The notes under the pieces are model-generated. The model searched no databases, was not told the origin of the DNA, and saw only the letters and a list, made by a program, of their open reading frames with translations. Source: a bacterium (GTDB lineage Bacteria; Auribacterota; Auribacteria; Auribacterales; Auribacteraceae). From it: a stretch of DNA of 64,000 nt. The DNA is taken from the NCBI GenBank assembly GCA_018435605.1, contig JAHDNF010000003.1, positions 62,001 to 126,000 of the forward strand, read 5' to 3'. This document shows positions 8,740-16,748 of this stretch, in pieces (within the stretch, counting starts at the first letter, position 1; the number at the start of each line of letters is the position of its first letter). The position numbers were made by a program, and so were the translations under genes.

Positions 8740-9798
8740 ATGAAAATACATATCAACGCCCGCGCCGGCCTGGGCGATACGGTATACTTCTTTTCTATTA
8801 TACAGACATTACTGAAATATATTAAAACCGTAGATATATCAGCTATTTGTTGGAATACTGCGCAGGAACTGTATTCAAGCCAACTACCTCTTAGGCAAAT
8901 CATAAACGCAAACGATTTGGTTAATGTAATGGGCAAGGGATGGTCTCATACTTCTGCGCGCGCTAAAAAGATATTTGCAGATAAAATAGGCAAGGTAGAT
9001 TACTACATAGACTTACAGGCCAAACAATCGTATCTGAATGAAACTCTATCTGTTGAAGCGAACACGCGAATCGCTGTCAACCCTGAAACATCTATGACTG
9101 ATTATTATGATGTCGTTATTCGCACCATGCCGGATGAACACATTCTTGAAACCTACCGAAGAATGTTGAGCGAAGTTTTTGGAATCGCTCAATATATAGA
9201 ACCGGGCAGGTTTGTTGAGATTCCTGAACTGGGTTCTAAGGTTGACCGTATTACAGAGTTACTGTTAAAAAAAGAACGGAGGCCTGTTGTCTGCATCCAC
9301 CCTGGAGCAAAAGGACTGGAAAAATTATGGAATGTATTGCATTGGGGACAGGTTGTCAACTGGTTGATAAATGAGCGTAATTTTCAGCCGGTCATACTGG
9401 GATCGTCATTGCGGTTTGCCGGTATGTCGCCGATTTTGGATATTCCATCCGCTCAGGCTATTCAACTTCTTTCATACGACAAGGCGCTGGATATGGCAGG
9501 GAAAACAGAAAGCGTGTTGTTTCTGATAGAACTAATACGCAGAGCGCGGTTGTATATCGGATTAGATACCGGACCTACCCATATAGCGGCTGTCTGCGGT
9601 GTTCCTACTCTCGAATTATTCAAACGCGAGTCGCCGGCTCAGTATTCCGCATGGCGTGCCCGTGGTGATAAAGTTGTTACTATTGTCGAGGATTCCATGG
9701 ATCTAATAACCCCTGAGAGGGTTATTGCGCAACTGCAAGACTGGCAAGCCTTAAAAGACGTAAGCATAAGAAGACAGGTAACAAATACGCGCGATTGA
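8740..9798 (+). CDS. glycosyltransferase family 9 (heptosyltransferase-like)
   Basis: The 352-residue protein shows GT9 hallmarks: an N-terminal GLGDTVYF segment matching the GxGD start of the family, a central VCIHPGAKG then LWNVLHWGQVVNWL, and the C-terminal signature GLDTGPTHIAAVCGVPTLELF. Family members transfer ADP-activated heptose to the lipopolysaccharide core, or related sugars to surface glycans, so a Gram-negative envelope is implied. AAGGAG lies 7 bases before the ATG. It stands alone, convergent with the next gene, whose stop codon is only 4 bases away. Sugar specificity cannot be read from the sequence. Confidence 0.88.
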   Translation: MKIHINARAGLGDTVYFFSIIQTLLKYIKTVDISAICWNTAQELYSSQLPLRQIINANDLVNVMGKGWSHTSARAKKIFADKIGKVDYYIDLQAKQSYLNETLSVEANTRIAVNPETSMTDYYDVVIRTMPDEHILETYRRMLSEVFGIAQYIEPGRFVEIPELGSKVDRITELLLKKERRPVVCIHPGAKGLEKLWNVLHWGQVVNWLINERNFQPVILGSSLRFAGMSPILDIPSAQAIQLLSYDKALDMAGKTESVLFLIELIRRARLYIGLDTGPTHIAAVCGVPTLELFKRESPAQYSAWRARGDKVVTIVEDSMDLITPERVIAQLQDWQALKDVSIRRQVTNTRD

Positions 9799-9802
9799 AT
9801 TA

Positions 9803-11743
9803 TCAACGATTAAGAAGAAAGTTCAGCATTTTTTGCGCTTCAATATCTTCGGGACGTAATTGGATATACCTGCTCAAAACCACTGTTGCATCGTCGAATT
9901 GTTTTTGATACACATTGATGACAGCAAGATTGTATAGCGGGTCGGCAAACGCCATATCCAACTGGATGGACTGTATGTAACAGGATTTCGCATTACCCCA
10001 TTTTTGCTGATAAAAATAAGCGTTGCCAAGGTTATACCATGTTTTGGCGTTATATGGTTCTATATTCAATGCGTTTAGATAGCTGGTTCTAGCGAGGTCG
10101 TATTCTTTACGCGCGATGTTAATATTGCCGAGGTTAGCCCATGCCAGCGCAAACGATGAATTTATTTTTAGGATTGATAAATACATATCCGCCGCTAGAT
10201 CGAGGTTACCTTGTGTTTCGTAAAGAATACCGAGATTGTTCCTGACGTCGAGGTCGAAGGAGTTAGCGGTCAGGGCTTTGTTGTAGTAAAATTCAGCCTT
10301 TTCAAGGTTATCTTTATTGAACCACAAATCTCCCATCAGTGCATATCCTTCGCTTCTAATGGGATTTAACGCAATCAGACGTTCTATTAGCGGTTCTGTG
10401 TTATCGAAATTATTGTTTCTCAAATACAGCGAAACTAGATTAAATAGGGCTTCGTAGTATAGAGGGTTGATATTGAGAGCCTGTTCGAAAAACTGTTCTG
10501 CGGATTCCATGTCTTCATTGTTAAGTCCTATTGTACCCAGATAATTATACGCCTTATAGCAATCGGGTGAATCGAAAATCAGTTTTTCGGCAAACGCTGT
10601 TGGTGTGAAAAAATGATAAAGGCCGCCAAGGCTCATGCATGAATAAAATACAACCAACATAAGCGCTAACAACGCTTTTGCTTTTTTTCGAGGAATTGCA
10701 AAATCGACAGTAAGTGTGATGAGCCAACAAAATCCGATGGCAGGTAAATACATAAATCGACCGGCAAAAAAGTTTTCAAGAGGGTAGATATGCATCACTG
10801 CTATAAGGGGTATAAATGTCATCGCGCATGCGTATTGGGCGTCTTTTCGATGCCATTTGCCGCGGAATATATACAATCCTATGCAGAACATTATAGCCCC
10901 CTGTATTAACAAAGGATATATTGTAGGTTTACTTGAAAACTCAATGATTATCGGAGCGGGCAGTACGCATAACCTGACAGCAAGCATAACTACATAAACC
11001 GGACGAAGATAAGCGGGTATGGATGCGGTAAATCCAAGTGCGCGCATTGACTCCTGAGGATGCGCGAGAAATATGAATCTATATAAAATATATATACAGC
11101 AAACCGCAAATATCATAGCGATAAAAAAGTAGGTTTTAGAATTTCTGTGTTTATATGTGCAAAACATTGTTTCGTAAATAAGTATCAGCGGTAAAAAAAT
11201 AAGTCCTGTCTCTTTTGCGCAGACAGATGCTGTGAAGCAGAGTAACATGCCCATGCCTGCGAATAGTCCGCCGGATTTTCTCATGCGGATATAACACAAC
11301 ACGCTTGCTGTCAAAAACAGCGTCATCAATATATCATCCCGGTACGCTACGACCCCGAGTGTCTCAAGGTGTACAGGATGAACAGCGAACAATATTGTCG
11401 CAAGAAGGGCGTTACGACAGAGAAGCTGTCCGAGCATATTGTAAACAAGGAATACTGTGGCGATATGTAAAAGCAGGTTTACCAAATGGTGAGCAACAGG
11501 ATTTTTACCCCATATAACCGAGTCAAGAATATGAGACAGGGTTGTAAGAGGTCGGTAAGATAATTCTCCAAAAACCGCGAAATAATCTTGATTGAATAAA
11601 AAGCGTAAACTTTTTATCGATCCGGTAAACGAATTAAGCAAAATAATACCTTCGTCATCCCATAAGAATGGAACTGCAACGATATGTCCCCAAACCAAAA
11701 TAGTGGGGATAAGCAGATAAACGATTCGTTTTGTTATGTTCAT
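9803..11743 (-). CDS. polytopic membrane protein with C-terminal TPR domain (TMTC / O-mannosyltransferase-like)
   Basis: The 646-residue protein has about ten hydrophobic segments up to residue 380, then about seven TPR units to the end (for example AYNYLGTIGLNNEDMESAEQFFEQALNI starts the block). The first loop contains the acidic WDDEG motif followed by RPLTTLSHILD, and later HPVHLETLGVVAYRDDIL. These match GT39/TMTC-type lipid-phosphosugar-dependent glycosyltransferases, where the first-loop acidic residues are catalytic. I infer protein or glycan O-glycosylation at the membrane, with the TPR domain as a docking surface. No ribosome-binding site is clear; the start is the first in-frame ATG before the first membrane segment. 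Confidence 0.75.
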   Translation of the reverse strand: MNITKRIVYLLIPTILVWGHIVAVPFLWDDEGIILLNSFTGSIKSLRFLFNQDYFAVFGELSYRPLTTLSHILDSVIWGKNPVAHHLVNLLLHIATVFLVYNMLGQLLCRNALLATILFAVHPVHLETLGVVAYRDDILMTLFLTASVLCYIRMRKSGGLFAGMGMLLCFTASVCAKETGLIFLPLILIYETMFCTYKHRNSKTYFFIAMIFAVCCIYILYRFIFLAHPQESMRALGFTASIPAYLRPVYVVMLAVRLCVLPAPIIIEFSSKPTIYPLLIQGAIMFCIGLYIFRGKWHRKDAQYACAMTFIPLIAVMHIYPLENFFAGRFMYLPAIGFCWLITLTVDFAIPRKKAKALLALMLVVFYSCMSLGGLYHFFTPTAFAEKLIFDSPDCYKAYNYLGTIGLNNEDMESAEQFFEQALNINPLYYEALFNLVSLYLRNNNFDNTEPLIERLIALNPIRSEGYALMGDLWFNKDNLEKAEFYYNKALTANSFDLDVRNNLGILYETQGNLDLAADMYLSILKINSSFALAWANLGNINIARKEYDLARTSYLNALNIEPYNAKTWYNLGNAYFYQQKWGNAKSCYIQSIQLDMAFADPLYNLAVINVYQKQFDDATVVLSRYIQLRPEDIEAQKMLNFLLNR

Positions 11744-11824
11744 GATTCACTATATAAGAGTTCGATTATTAGGCATTAAAGATTGTAGCAGGAAAAAACG
11801 GTATGTCAAAGCGATATTAACTGA

Positions 11825-11861
11825 TAAAAAAAGGGGAGAAATCAGTCGGTTTCTCCCCTTT
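11825..11861 (-). terminator. rho-independent terminator downstream of cheW
   Basis: An inverted repeat of 11 bases, AAGGGGAGAAA against TTTCTCCCCTT, encloses an 8-base loop. Read on the minus strand it is followed by a run of T (a run of A on the plus strand at 11825-11832), so it ends the cheW transcript. Confidence 0.85.
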
Positions 11862-11883
11862 GAGCATAGAAAAAGGTATTTTA

Positions 11884-12381
11884 TTACACTTTTGCTGTTT
11901 TATTGGATTGTTGCTTGAGATTTTCGAGGCCTTTTAGTTCCTCTGTACTCAATACTTTATCTAAATCAAGTAGCATCATCAACCGTTCGCCTATCTTACC
12001 TACTCCAAATAGGAATTTAGTATCTACGCCGGAAACTGTAGGCGGTACGTCATCTATGTTTGAACTAGAAAGACGCAATACTTCCAACACAGAATCAACG
12101 ATAACGCCGATTGTTCTATTTTGAACTTCGACCACGATAATTCGTTCGGCTTCTTTTTCGCCGCTTGGGATTATGTCGAATCGTTTGCGCAGATCGATAA
12201 CAGAAACCACTGTGCCTCGGAGGTTTATCAATCCTTCTACAAAGGCCGGCGCTTTCGGGACGTGAATAATTTCGACAATGCGAATTATTTCTCTTACTTG
12301 CTCGATATTTACGCCGTACTCTTCTTTACCTAATCTGAAGGTAACCAGTTGCAGTTCTCTTTCCGTATCAACTTTGGCCAT
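11884..12381 (-). CDS. cheW: CheW-like chemotaxis coupling protein
   Basis: The 165-residue protein is a single CheW domain. LQLVTFRLGKEEYGVNIEQVREI starts the first beta barrel, VPKAPAFVEGLINLRGTVVSVIDLR is the family core, and IGVIVDSVLEVLRL lies in the second half. CheW links chemoreceptors to the CheA kinase. Neither cheA nor a receptor gene is present in the window, so the partner is encoded elsewhere. A strong GGAGG lies 9 bases before the ATG and a clear terminator follows the stop, so it is probably a single-gene transcript. The C-terminal 20 residues are polar and variable. Confidence 0.92.
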   Translation of the reverse strand: MAKVDTERELQLVTFRLGKEEYGVNIEQVREIIRIVEIIHVPKAPAFVEGLINLRGTVVSVIDLRKRFDIIPSGEKEAERIIVVEVQNRTIGVIVDSVLEVLRLSSSNIDDVPPTVSGVDTKFLFGVGKIGERLMMLLDLDKVLSTEELKGLENLKQQSNKTAKV

Positions 12382-12752
12382 GATAAAAAATCCTCCATAT
12401 AGTTGGTTGATTGCTTTTGAAATTAAATAAATGAAATACGATTTTACAAAATACTTATCTTTGCTATGATCTATTTCGGTTTATATCCTAAAATAGTTAA
12501 CAAAAAATATCGGAAAAAGAGATATTTTTAAAAAAAATACTTTTGCAGGTGTACGAATTTTTGCTTGCGGTATAATCGTAAGTAGGTCTGTTGGTAACAT
12601 GGTTTTTATCTAAGGAAACTCTGGGGAATTAGCCGGAAAAACTTATAACGTTTTGTCAAAACACTATAAAATTACTTAATTGGTCTAGGTTTTATCGGGA
12701 TGACACTTTTTTATTTCTTAGATTTTCTTTGATCGTTTCGAAAGGATAGAAA
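12382..12752 (+). other. 371-base divergent intergenic region with no recognised gene
   Basis: This AT-rich gap separates the divergent cheW and oxidoreductase genes. It holds a TATAAT at 12571-12576 on the plus strand without a good -35 box at 17 bases (TTGCAG is 22 bases away). From 12585 to 12640 there is a G-rich patch (GGTAACATGG, then CTCTGGGG and AGCCGG) that could fold in a leader RNA. I compared it by eye with common riboswitch cores and found no match. No open frame of note lies here. Confidence 0.4.
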
Positions 12753-13778
12753 ATGATAAGAGTCGGAATACTTGGAACAGGGTTGTTTTGCCGAACCGCT
12801 CATATCCCGTCGATACTGAATCGCGGTGATCAGGTAGATATTACAGGGGTATATAATCGGGGCGAAGAAAACCGATCTGCCACCTTACGCCTGCTTGCCG
12901 ATCACGGCAGATCGCCTCGAGTATTTGTCCAGCCGGATGATTTGTGCGAGTCGCCGCAGGTTGATGCAGTCTTGTTGTGTCTGCCGCCTGAAATGCATGT
13001 TCCTTTAGCAATTAAAGCTATCGGCGCAGGCAAACATATATTTTGCGAAAAGCCTATATCGAATACTCTCGACGGCGCAAGGCGGTTGGCCGGTTATGCT
13101 AAACATGTGAAAACCGTATTTCACGTGGGGTTTGTTATACGATACAGCAATTTGTTTTCAGCGATGCTTTCTCTGATAGACGATGGCGAAATAGGCATAC
13201 CTAAGGTAGTGTGGAGTCGCGCTTTTTTCGCAAGCGACTGGCCGTATCGTGAAGGGACATGGACAAACGATCCGTTGCGGTCGGGTGATATGCTCAATTC
13301 GTGGGGAGTTCATGCCTTCGATTTATTGCAGGCCATGGCGCGCGGATATCCTCAGTCGTGCCATGCTACAGGCGGACACATGGTCAGGAAAGACACAGAA
13401 AATACCGATGTAGCGTTTGCTAACATAATCTATGATTCAGGGGTAATCGGGTCGTTGCAGTTGTGCAGGTTTGCTCCGCGGGGCGATGACTGGTGGATCG
13501 GATGCATAGGAACTCACGGTATGATTGAAGCCGGTTTTTTTCAGAGGCAAATTATACTCCGCCATGAAAATACGCATAAAATCATCGAACCTCCGGTTTA
13601 CGGATATCATAGTTTCGACGGAATGCAACAGCAAATGGATCGCTTTATAAACGCTATTGAGTTTCGCGGACAAACAGCAACCGGTGTTAGAGAGGGATAT
13701 TACGCTACAGCTACCGCGTGTTGCGCTAAATATTCGATGTGTTCAAAATCCAATATAGATATTCCTAGTATGCCGTAA
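12753..13778 (+). CDS. Gfo/Idh/MocA-family NAD(P)-dependent oxidoreductase
   Basis: The 341-residue protein opens with a Rossmann motif, RVGILGTGLFCRTAHIPSIL, and carries the family motif EKPISNTL whose lysine is catalytic. The substrate-binding half follows (HVGFVIRYS, WGVHAFDLLQAMA). Family members oxidise or reduce sugars, inositols and related polyols, or act in nucleotide-sugar biosynthesis. The substrate cannot be predicted. GAAAGGA lies about 8 bases upstream of the ATG. A long leader precedes the gene, and ptsI follows after 125 bases in the same direction, so a carbohydrate role is plausible but not shown. Confidence 0.88.
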   Translation: MIRVGILGTGLFCRTAHIPSILNRGDQVDITGVYNRGEENRSATLRLLADHGRSPRVFVQPDDLCESPQVDAVLLCLPPEMHVPLAIKAIGAGKHIFCEKPISNTLDGARRLAGYAKHVKTVFHVGFVIRYSNLFSAMLSLIDDGEIGIPKVVWSRAFFASDWPYREGTWTNDPLRSGDMLNSWGVHAFDLLQAMARGYPQSCHATGGHMVRKDTENTDVAFANIIYDSGVIGSLQLCRFAPRGDDWWIGCIGTHGMIEAGFFQRQIILRHENTHKIIEPPVYGYHSFDGMQQQMDRFINAIEFRGQTATGVREGYYATATACCAKYSMCSKSNIDIPSMP

Positions 13779-13903
13779 ATTGAAAAAGTTCAAAAAAAAT
13801 GTTTATTTCTTGAGCTTTATGGATAAAATATGTATCTAAATCCAACCGTTTCTAAATGTTTTTGCATTTCTATGTTTTATAAAAGTGATAAGGTATAAAA
13901 AAT

Positions 13904-15523
13904 ATGTCCGGTAAAGAAATCCGTTTTCAGGGGTTGCCTATCAGCAACGGAGTTGCGATAGCGAAGGTGTGCCTCTTTGATGATAATAGACATCATAAGA
14001 TGCCATTGGAAGAAACTTCGCGTCTTAGTGTCGAGGAAGAGATAGCGCGTCTAAAAAAAGCGTCTGTGCTGGTTTCCCAGCGTCTTGCTGAAATAAGAGA
14101 CAAAGTCAAGCGTGAAATAGGTTCTGCTGAGGCTGAAATATTTGTTGCCCAAAAGATGATACTGGAAGATTCATCCCTGAATGAACAATTGTTATATCTA
14201 ATTAGTAGTAAAAGGGCTCCGGCAGAATTGGCTATTACTTTGACATTTGACGAGTACGAGCACAAACTGCTTGCTGTGGATAGCGAATACATACGTCAGC
14301 GAGCTTCCGACATAGCTGAAGTAAAACGGCGTTTGCTTGATACTCTCAGCGACACTGCTCCAGGTTTTAAGTGTGAGGGGTTGGGGTCATGCAAGAAGGG
14401 ACGCAATAGAATTGTCGTTACGGAAGAGTTGACGCCGATGATAACTATAGAGCTTAATTTTGAGCACGTAAAAGGGTTTATTACTGAACGCGGAGGAGTA
14501 ACATCCCATGCGGCGATTCTAGCCAGAGCTTTAGGTGTGCCGGCGGTAAGCGGTATCCACGGTTTATTTGATGTAATTTCATGCGGTACGCAGGTATTGA
14601 TAAACGGTCAAACCGGCGAAGTTGTCGTATGTCCTGAACCAGATACGATTTCTCAAGCGCATCAGATAAGTACGGTTGAGGTGTCCAAGGAACGAATCAT
14701 AGAACCGGTCGATAATTTGAAAGTCTACGCGAATATCAATCTTTCAAATGACGTTGATGAAGCGTTGGAACTACATGCAGAGGGGATTGGACTGTACCGT
14801 ACTGAATTCGAGTTGTTTTCTGCAGGACGGCTTTTGGATGAGGATGAGGAATTCGAGAGGTATTCTTACGTTGTCAAAAAGATGAACGGTAAACCGGTTT
14901 ATTTTCGAATGCTTGATGTCGGTGGAGATAAAAATACTCAGTTTTTCAATCTGCCTCAGGAAAGCAATCCTTATCTCGGTTGCCGGGGTGCTCGGTTTCT
15001 GATAGCCCGCCCGGATATTTTCAATCAACAGGCGAGGGCTCTTGCGCGTGCTTCGGCGTATGGACCGGTATATGTGATGTATCCGATGGTGGTATCTGCT
15101 GAACAACTTGTTACCCTAAAGGGTATGTTTGCCTCTGCGATTGACGGTATCCGTACCGGAACTATATATCAAGGGTTGATGTTCGAGGTGCCATCCGCGT
15201 GTTTGAGGGCGACAGAGCTTCTTGAAATGTCGGATTTTGCAAGTATAGGCAGTAACGATCTTATACAATATTTGTTCGCAGTCGACCGAAACAACGATCT
15301 TGTCGCGTACGATTACAATCCGGATAAACCGGTGTTTTGGGATATTATCAGGTTGTTGATTAGCGCGGCGCAGAAAACAGGCAAACCGTTGTCGATCTGC
15401 GGAGAGATAGCAAGCGACCCCAAATATACCAGCAAATTTATTGATATAGGGCTTGATACTGTAAGCGTGAGTTCACGTCTTATTCCCCACATCAGGCTTG
15501 CGGCTATGGAGCAGTCATTGTAA
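13904..15523 (+). CDS. ptsI: phosphoenolpyruvate-protein phosphotransferase (PTS enzyme I)
   Basis: The 539-residue protein matches enzyme I throughout. The N-terminal domain begins FQGLPISNGVAIAKV. The phosphohistidine loop reads GGVTSHAAILARALGVPA. The PEP-binding barrel shows GLYRTEFELF, MLDVGGDKNTQFF, NPYLGCRGARFLI, ASIGSNDLIQYLFAVDRNN and SICGEIASD, which includes the active-site cysteine. It is about 30 residues shorter than the usual 570, mostly by trimming in the C-terminal half. It transfers phosphate from PEP to HPr, but no HPr, HPr kinase or EII gene is in the window, so it may serve a regulatory PTS. AAGG lies about 11 bases before the ATG. Confidence 0.9.
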   Translation: MSGKEIRFQGLPISNGVAIAKVCLFDDNRHHKMPLEETSRLSVEEEIARLKKASVLVSQRLAEIRDKVKREIGSAEAEIFVAQKMILEDSSLNEQLLYLISSKRAPAELAITLTFDEYEHKLLAVDSEYIRQRASDIAEVKRRLLDTLSDTAPGFKCEGLGSCKKGRNRIVVTEELTPMITIELNFEHVKGFITERGGVTSHAAILARALGVPAVSGIHGLFDVISCGTQVLINGQTGEVVVCPEPDTISQAHQISTVEVSKERIIEPVDNLKVYANINLSNDVDEALELHAEGIGLYRTEFELFSAGRLLDEDEEFERYSYVVKKMNGKPVYFRMLDVGGDKNTQFFNLPQESNPYLGCRGARFLIARPDIFNQQARALARASAYGPVYVMYPMVVSAEQLVTLKGMFASAIDGIRTGTIYQGLMFEVPSACLRATELLEMSDFASIGSNDLIQYLFAVDRNNDLVAYDYNPDKPVFWDIIRLLISAAQKTGKPLSICGEIASDPKYTSKFIDIGLDTVSVSSRLIPHIRLAAMEQSL

Positions 15524-15627
15524 TCCAAGATGAGTCCTCTGAGAAATAAGAATTCGTCATTGCGTAAAAGTCAGGTGATAATTTGGCTTTCATCACTATG
15601 TTATTTATAAGAAAATGTAGAAAAAAT

Positions 15628-15656
15628 TTGACATTAGGCTATTTATATGGTATAGT
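15628..15656 (+). promoter_or_regulatory. sigma-70-type promoter of the PEP-CTERM gene
   Basis: A perfect TTGACA (15628-15633), a 17-base spacer and TATAGT (15651-15656) lie 60 bases before the start codon. It is the best sigma-70 promoter match I find in the window and fits the housekeeping sigma factor encoded at 51-52.7 kb. Confidence 0.8.
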
Positions 15657-15716
15657 CTTAATAATTTCTCATTAAATTTATTATTTTATAGTCAACTATA
15701 GCTGAGGAGATTCATT

Positions 15717-16664
15717 ATGAAACAACTGACCATTGCGCTTTGCTTTTTATCGATGTTGACCACAGTAGCTACCGCCCAGATACCTGAACGCGGATTCGCC
15801 GGGGCAGAAAATGAAGTTAAGGATCCTGTCTTTCAAAATGCCTATGACACTTATCAAGAATATGGTAGCGGCGAATACGGCGGCGGCGAAGGCGAATACG
15901 GCGGCGGTGAAGGCGAAGAAGGCGGCGGCGAAGGCGAAGAAGGCGGCGGCGAAGGCGAAGAAGGCGGCGGCATGGGTCCGGTATATTACTGGGGTGGGGT
16001 TAATTTTAATGAGGATCATTTCACTTGGATGAATAGCGGTGTTTCCGGATTTGCGTTTGATCACGGTCAGTATCCCGGAACATCCGATACTTTAATTACT
16101 GTTGTCGATGCAATGGACAGCGGGTTGTATGATCCAAACGGAGATCAGCAGAACATTCACCTGAGTTTTCTGGCTCATATCGATAATAACGGTTTTGTGA
16201 ATGTTACTATTGCCTGGTGGGATTACATTGATCAGAACTTAATATTGTTGCCAGACGGAAGCAACGCACCTGCGCCGCATCATCAGATAAATTTAACATT
16301 CAACGATTTCGACGATGACGGCGAGTATGAAAGCACTTTTGATAACATCATACCGCTAGTTGAGGTTGATGAATGGGATCCTGATTATGTGTATCCTCTG
16401 GTTTATGACATGTATTGGCAAGGATACGATCTGTTTACTTTTGATGCCACGATTAACGGTAATCCTCGCTATATGTTGCTTGCATTTGAGATAGGTCATG
16501 ACGAAAATGCTGTATACGATCCTCCGTCAGTGCCTAGTTCAGCTTATTTTACCGACGTTTTATTTCAGCAACAATCGCTTACGGCGCCTGTGCCGGAACC
16601 TGCTACCTTTATTCTTATTCTTTTAGGTCTGGCCGGAATTTATCGGGCAAAGAGAAGAAACTAA
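15717..16664 (+). CDS. PEP-CTERM sorted exported protein with Gly-Glu repeat
   Basis: The 315-residue protein has a signal peptide (MKQLTIALCFLSMLTTVATA), a short spacer, a low-complexity segment of about 4.5 units of a seven-residue Gly-Glu repeat (residues 54-85), a beta-rich central domain of about 190 residues with several acidic clusters, and a C-terminal sorting tag. The tag reads VPEPATFILILLGLAG then YRAKRRN: the PEP motif, a membrane helix and a basic tail. Such proteins are processed by an exosortase (EpsH family) and are linked to extracellular polysaccharide in Gram-negative bacteria. No exosortase gene is in this window. GAGGAG lies about 9 bases before the ATG; a promoter precedes it and a terminator follows. 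Confidence 0.9.
   Translation: MKQLTIALCFLSMLTTVATAQIPERGFAGAENEVKDPVFQNAYDTYQEYGSGEYGGGEGEYGGGEGEEGGGEGEEGGGEGEEGGGMGPVYYWGGVNFNEDHFTWMNSGVSGFAFDHGQYPGTSDTLITVVDAMDSGLYDPNGDQQNIHLSFLAHIDNNGFVNVTIAWWDYIDQNLILLPDGSNAPAPHHQINLTFNDFDDDGEYESTFDNIIPLVEVDEWDPDYVYPLVYDMYWQGYDLFTFDATINGNPRYMLLAFEIGHDENAVYDPPSVPSSAYFTDVLFQQQSLTAPVPEPATFILILLGLAGIYRAKRRN
15876..15971 (+). repeat. 21-base tandem repeat inside the PEP-CTERM gene
   Basis: About 4.5 copies of a 21-base unit encode (Y or E)-G-G-G-E-G-E. Units differ by only a few bases, notably tac versus gaa in the first codon, so copy number has probably changed recently by slippage. It is far more GC-rich than its surroundings. Confidence 0.9.
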
Positions 16665-16684
16665 TATAATATAAAATAGAGACA

Positions 16685-16726
16685 TAAAAAAACTGCCGTT
16701 AAGAATATTCTCAGCGGCAGTTTTTT
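16685..16726. terminator. bidirectional rho-independent terminator between convergent genes
   Basis: The arms AACTGCCG (16691-16698) and CGGCAGTT (16715-16722) enclose a 16-base loop. A run of A precedes and a run of T follows, so it can end both the PEP-CTERM transcript on the plus strand and the pgi transcript on the minus strand. Confidence 0.88.
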
Positions 16727-16748
16727 CTTTTTACTGTCGGATTTCAGA

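Noticed and set aside
12580-12660. G-rich leader as a cobalamin, c-di-GMP or fluoride riboswitch
   Set aside because: None of the conserved cores of these classes is present when read by eye; kept only as an unexplained leader.
13437-13673. 78-codon minus-strand frame in the Gfo/Idh gene
   Set aside because: It is a shadow of the conserved oxidoreductase frame.
15876-15971. Tandem repeat as a possible CRISPR array
   Set aside because: Units are contiguous, in frame and without spacers; it is a coding microsatellite.
15747-16064. Antisense and shifted Ala/Lys-rich frames over the PEP-CTERM gene
   Set aside because: They are products of the Gly-Glu repeat read in other frames.
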